From contig NZ_RAPQ01000008.1 in the NCBI RefSeq assembly GCF_003610555.1, forward strand, positions 922,490 to 986,489: a DNA stretch of 64,000 bases, in the 5' to 3' direction. Both the position numbers and the translations under genes were made by a program. This DNA comes from Marinifilum flexuosum (GTDB taxonomy: Bacteria > Bacteroidota > Bacteroidia > Bacteroidales > Marinifilaceae). Under the pieces are notes generated by a model. The model saw only the letters and a list, made by a program, of their open reading frames with translations, was not told the DNA's origin and searched no databases. Shown piece by piece: positions 60,118 through 64,000 of this stretch; position 1 is the first letter of the stretch; every line of letters begins with the position of its first letter.

Positions 60118-63100
60118 TTATTTGAGGATCACTAATTTTTGAAATTTATTTACAGTTTTTCCATTATCAGCACGAACTTTTACGCGATAGAAGTAAACTC
60201 CACGACCAATGGAATTTCCAAAATCATCTTTTCCATCCCATTGAATGGGGCCAACTCTGTTGCCAGATGAACCAATTGTAGTTTCGATGGTTTTAATTAA
60301 TTTTCCTGATACTGTTAGGATTTGAATGAGAACATCCAATTCGCTCGAAGCTTGATTGTGTTCAAAATAAAAGCCTGTATTTGTAGTAAATGGATTAGGA
60401 TAGTTTAGTACATGTTTAATTACCAAATCAGCTGTTTCTGCAACAACAAAATCTAAACTCGCAACTGATGAATTATTCACATTATCCCATACTTTTAGTT
60501 GTATTTCATGTTCTCCTGTTTCCAGTTCACTCAATTGATAACTTACTTTTCCTTTTTTATAATTGTCAAGATCTGCTTCGTAGAAATCATTTAGATCGAT
60601 AGGATTTTCAGATTTTTGATCCAATATTGCTATTAAATCATGACCAATTGAGTTGCCAACGGTGTTGATACCACTTGCATCTTGAACGATAGCCAATAAA
60701 AGAGGATTTTCGTTGGTCATCCCGCCTGGTGTAAATTGTTCATCGTTCATGTACAATTCTATTTCCGGACCAATTTTATCATCGCTGGCACTAGGATTGG
60801 TTCCCCCAACAATAATTGAATTGGTAAAACCTGCAGCATCCATACCATTACTCGATGCATAATAGGAGATCTTACCTTTTCCATATTGATAGTTTATATC
60901 TTTGGGAACAAAGAATGAAAAATCGAATTTGCCATTTTTGATACTTGCTTTTCCTTTGTATAAAATACTGGTTTGGCTAGTATATTCAAATGGAATCCCA
61001 TCATTCCCTTTGGTTGATTTATTGACGGCTTTGTCATAGATGGTTGGGTAAACAATACCATTAAAATTACTTAGGTCAGCTCCTGATCCTGAAGTAATTT
61101 TACCTGAGATTTTAATCTCGCTAAGAGCTTTTAATGTATCTACAGGTTGTGATATTAACACATCATTAAGGTGTGTACTTATAGCATTGTGTTCCGGATA
61201 GTTTAAACGCAAAGCAGGATCGCCCAAAAGGGTGAAGTTTCGCTTGTTGATTCCCGAAGAAGTTACATTTTTAGTCAACCTCATGATATCACCCAAACGA
61301 TAAAATTTCCCATCAGAATCTCTCTCAAATGCATAATTGTAGAAATTTTGATTCAAGGTAAAATTCGGAGATGAAAACACAAGTCGGGTAGTTGTGAAAA
61401 GTCCTATACCACCGCCTTTATCTCGAAGAAGTATGATTTCACCTGCTGATAATTTTTTGTAGTTGTCGAATCGGCTAAACTCACAAGTCGCAGTCATGAA
61501 CAATGGAAGCTTAACTGGATTTTGCCAAGAGTAAATATCATCAGTCATTAAAATATGCTCATGCGCCAGACCATTTTCATTACCATGGCCCGTGTAATTC
61601 ATGATTAATGTTCCTTTGTTAATACTTTCGTTGATTTCTGTATTTACATTAGGGTATCGCTGACCAGCCGAACTTGTTATTTGTTCAAAATCATCTAAAA
61701 ATATTCTTTGAGCTCTGTATTGAGGATAATTGTTTTCAATTTGGACAGCCAGCCTGTTGGCATCTCGCATGTGAGTATTGTTATCTTCATCATCGCCGAT
61801 AAAACAAACCATCGTTTGCCAATCACCTTTTTCGGCAGAATTGTAATTTAGAATTTTATTGACCACGATTTGAGCCTCTTCTGAAGTGTTAACAGGGAAC
61901 CTTCCTATTCCAATATCGACTAGTCCTGTAGCTTCTCCTTCATCATCATCCAAAAGTCCAAAATAATCATCGGTTACGAAGGATTGAGTTGGACTTAGAG
62001 AGTTTTCCGATTGGTAGGTCAATATTTTATTTGTGTTACTTTCTCTATCAGACTTATTATCGAATGAACCATCTCCGAATAATAATAAATACTTGATCAT
62101 ATCCGATTCACCAGATGAACGGTCGTAGAACATTTTAATAAAATTTCGGATGGCTGATACATCAGATGTGCCTGAAGAAAACTCATTGAAAATTACATTT
62201 TGATCTACTACGGTAACATGTAAATTATCAATGTTTCTGTGGTAATTAGCAATCTGTTCGGCATGAGATAAAAATGTTTTTGCGCTAACAATCAGCATGT
62301 CGGTTTGTGGCAAGGCATGCAAATTTTGATTTTGTATGTTGCCAATCACTTTTGGTTCAGGAAAATTACCTTGAGGATTGAAAACAACAAACTCTTTTAA
62401 ACTGTTGGTTGTTGCGTTAAAACTACCTGTGGTTCCATTTAAACTAAGTGGAATTTGTTTTGCTGCATTTTGATTGCTAACATCCCAGACAATTGTTGAT
62501 GTTGAACAGTTTTGAATTTGAAAACGAGAAATGTTACCCGTTGCTACTGATTCAATATCTCTAAATGCAGTTTGTGAACCGTTTAGTGATAGATTGCAGC
62601 GAGCATTTACCCTTAAGTAATCTAACCAACCAATAGATGAAGCAGAACTTTTTTCATATTCCAATTTAATATCAACCTGATTGTTTGTAGGTGTAAAACT
62701 GGTAAATGTTTTTTCTTCCAATCTGGCATAAGTAGCCGTATAGCTTCCAGTGTTTACTGCTGAAAAATTAATTGTTCCTATGTTGTTAGAACCAGAACTA
62801 AGTTTTAAACTGGTTTCTGAGGATGATCTTGCTGCAAAACGAGCTGTAACTATTGCGCTGGAAGTGTTTAATATGTTGGTAAAATTAAAGCTATAGTCGA
62901 ATTCTGTTGTTACGTCGAATTCCTGTCCCAACCATAACCTGCCACTTTCTAATAAATTGGTTTCATCAATGTCGATTAATCGATAGTCATTAAAAGAATT
63001 AACTGTGTTTGTGAAATTTGATTCTGAGTTTTGCTGTTGTATGATTTGAGCACTTCCCTGATCTGAGCTCAGAAAGTAATATGCATTATTGGAGTACAAA

Positions 63101-63897
63101 TGATTTTCATGAACAAATTCAGATTTATCTTCGTCGTATCTCCAATTTCTGGGTCCTTTGGCATAGAATAACAGGAAATCACCATCATTAAAAGTTCCAT
63201 CGCTGCCAGTGTTGAAATATACAGGAACTACAGGAAGATCATCTTTTACCAATTCCGAGTTCATTTTTGGAAGCATTCCTCCTCCATAACCATAAATACG
63301 AACACTTGCCGGATTTGAAATTCCCATATCAATTAATTGTTGATAGGTAATTTTGTGAATGGCAGTTGTGTCAACTGAAATTTTCACCCAGTTTCCACCA
63401 CTTAAAACAGAATTGCTAGCATAGTTTTTTACTGATTTTACACTTCTTTGTTGACTGATCTTTTTGAACCGAAGTTTAAAACTGATTAGTTTTTCGACTG
63501 TACCATTTGTTGGATTTTTTCTGATCGGAACAAATTGCACTTTTTGATATTGAATCTTTCTGATTGAAACTGGTTCTGTTTCAGGTGTTATTTCTGAAGA
63601 AAAAGATTTATTTCGTAAAATTTGCTGTTCGATGGAACTTAACTGAGCAAAATGCGTATCCACTAACTCAACAGAGAAAATATCTCCGTTTGAACCTGTT
63701 CTTTGTAAGTGATAAAATTCAGGTAACCAGTTGTTCGTCAGATCAAGTGATGCGCTATTAAAGGTTATGGTTCTAATGTTTTCTCCATCTGGAGATGAAA
63801 TGTAAGTATCAGACCAATCTAGTTTGAAAGTATCGGAAGTTTGGGAAAAACTTACTTTTCCGATCAATAAAATTAGAACAATTATGAGATAGCGCAT
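60118..63897 (-). CDS. porU: Type IX secretion surface sortase PorU (C25-family)
   Basis: A 1259-residue surface-exposed peptidase that removes type IX C-terminal sorting domains and attaches cargo to a lipopolysaccharide anchor. Signal peptide about 1-18 (ending VSFS-Q). The central gingipain-like C25 domain carries catalytic His771 in NYTGHGNENG and Cys805 in TATCEFSRFD. The protein ends in its own type-A CTD: LNYPNPFTTNTGFYFEHN ... GKDDFGNSIGRGVYFYRV ... QKLVILK. All key residues are present. It leads the minus-strand porU-porV-ispF run. Confidence 0.95.
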   Translation of the reverse strand: MRYLIIVLILLIGKVSFSQTSDTFKLDWSDTYISSPDGENIRTITFNSASLDLTNNWLPEFYHLQRTGSNGDIFSVELVDTHFAQLSSIEQQILRNKSFSSEITPETEPVSIRKIQYQKVQFVPIRKNPTNGTVEKLISFKLRFKKISQQRSVKSVKNYASNSVLSGGNWVKISVDTTAIHKITYQQLIDMGISNPASVRIYGYGGGMLPKMNSELVKDDLPVVPVYFNTGSDGTFNDGDFLLFYAKGPRNWRYDEDKSEFVHENHLYSNNAYYFLSSDQGSAQIIQQQNSESNFTNTVNSFNDYRLIDIDETNLLESGRLWLGQEFDVTTEFDYSFNFTNILNTSSAIVTARFAARSSSETSLKLSSGSNNIGTINFSAVNTGSYTATYARLEEKTFTSFTPTNNQVDIKLEYEKSSASSIGWLDYLRVNARCNLSLNGSQTAFRDIESVATGNISRFQIQNCSTSTIVWDVSNQNAAKQIPLSLNGTTGSFNATTNSLKEFVVFNPQGNFPEPKVIGNIQNQNLHALPQTDMLIVSAKTFLSHAEQIANYHRNIDNLHVTVVDQNVIFNEFSSGTSDVSAIRNFIKMFYDRSSGESDMIKYLLLFGDGSFDNKSDRESNTNKILTYQSENSLSPTQSFVTDDYFGLLDDDEGEATGLVDIGIGRFPVNTSEEAQIVVNKILNYNSAEKGDWQTMVCFIGDDEDNNTHMRDANRLAVQIENNYPQYRAQRIFLDDFEQITSSAGQRYPNVNTEINESINKGTLIMNYTGHGNENGLAHEHILMTDDIYSWQNPVKLPLFMTATCEFSRFDNYKKLSAGEIILLRDKGGGIGLFTTTRLVFSSPNFTLNQNFYNYAFERDSDGKFYRLGDIMRLTKNVTSSGINKRNFTLLGDPALRLNYPEHNAISTHLNDVLISQPVDTLKALSEIKISGKITSGSGADLSNFNGIVYPTIYDKAVNKSTKGNDGIPFEYTSQTSILYKGKASIKNGKFDFSFFVPKDINYQYGKGKISYYASSNGMDAAGFTNSIIVGGTNPSASDDKIGPEIELYMNDEQFTPGGMTNENPLLLAIVQDASGINTVGNSIGHDLIAILDQKSENPIDLNDFYEADLDNYKKGKVSYQLSELETGEHEIQLKVWDNVNNSSVASLDFVVAETADLVIKHVLNYPNPFTTNTGFYFEHNQASSELDVLIQILTVSGKLIKTIETTIGSSGNRVGPIQWDGKDDFGNSIGRGVYFYRVKVRADNGKTVNKFQKLVILK

Positions 63898-64000
63898 TTT
63901 TTGGTTTTAAGTTTCGTTATTGAAAACAGAATTAACGCAAAATAAATAAAACTTTACACATTGACGAGCAAACTGCTTATGATATCTGAAACTTGATATT
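63898..64000. other. Upstream region of porU at the window edge
   Basis: About 100 bp of AT-rich DNA that should hold the porU promoter. No clear element was identified and no start of a further gene is seen. Confidence 0.4.

Overview
The window reads as chromosomal DNA of a Bacteroidota organism, most likely a marine, facultatively anaerobic member of the Bacteroidales/Marinilabiliales side (Marinifilaceae-like: Labilibaculum, Marinifilum or Ancylomarina are my guesses). The reasons are low GC, A-rich translation starts without strong Shine-Dalgarno sites, type IX secretion genes (porU, porV, PorP/SprF, PorE-like), a type-B sorting-domain protein, a fused E1 alpha/beta dehydrogenase, a Na+-translocating NQR operon and dissimilatory nitrite ammonification genes. 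No tRNA, rRNA, CRISPR array, prophage or insertion sequence was seen.

Layout. 1-7.6 kb: nqrABCDEF (nqrA cut by the window edge), a terminator, the flavin transferase apbE that should load FMN on NqrB and NqrC, and two very small membrane proteins on the other strand, one of which looks like an NqrM maturation factor. 7.9-13 kb: a fused 2-oxoacid dehydrogenase E1, a gene-free stretch with three tandem promoter-terminator units (candidate small RNAs), and an NhaC-type antiporter. 13-22.3 kb: YqgE/AlgH, a class IV aminotransferase, a GmhB-like phosphatase and a rhomboid protease, then an operon of type-B CTD protein, PorP/SprF and PorE-like OmpA protein, then holA, amn, an HSDR_N nuclease-fold protein and a GNAT acetyltransferase. 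22.3-29.6 kb: a large TPR/PD40 protein with four SPOR-like repeats, the E2 acyltransferase, heptanucleotide repeat arrays, recR and a sodium:solute symporter. 29.9-41.2 kb: an accessory stretch with a ChaN-like protein, a cytoplasmic PAS hybrid histidine kinase, a gene of unknown function flanked by two related non-coding segments, an RDD-protein cluster, a secreted protein and a tandem FKBP lipoprotein.

41.2-50.5 kb is a nitrite-ammonification region: fused ccsBA (minus strand), an outer-membrane porin, nrfH, nrfA, then separate ccsB and ccsA. The haem-ligation machinery on both sides probably serves the multihaem NrfHA. 50.7-58.3 kb is housekeeping: alaS, an M23 peptidase, a MerR regulator, a Nif3-like protein, a zinc-ribbon coiled-coil protein, a thioredoxin-like protein and a CoA-binding protein. 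58.4-63.9 kb is porU-porV-ispF, where PorU and PorV form the type IX surface attachment machinery.

Themes. Sodium bioenergetics (NQR, NhaC, a sodium symporter), anaerobic respiration (NrfHA with its own cytochrome c maturation) and type IX secretion occur together. The most unusual items are the three tandem candidate small RNAs sharing a CACCCCTTTTT promoter box (10.39-11.07 kb), two PorE-like proteins with different peptidoglycan-binding ends (OmpA-like in one, four SPOR-like repeats in the other), the NqrM-like micro-protein, and the duplicated non-coding segment around 33.5-35.9 kb.
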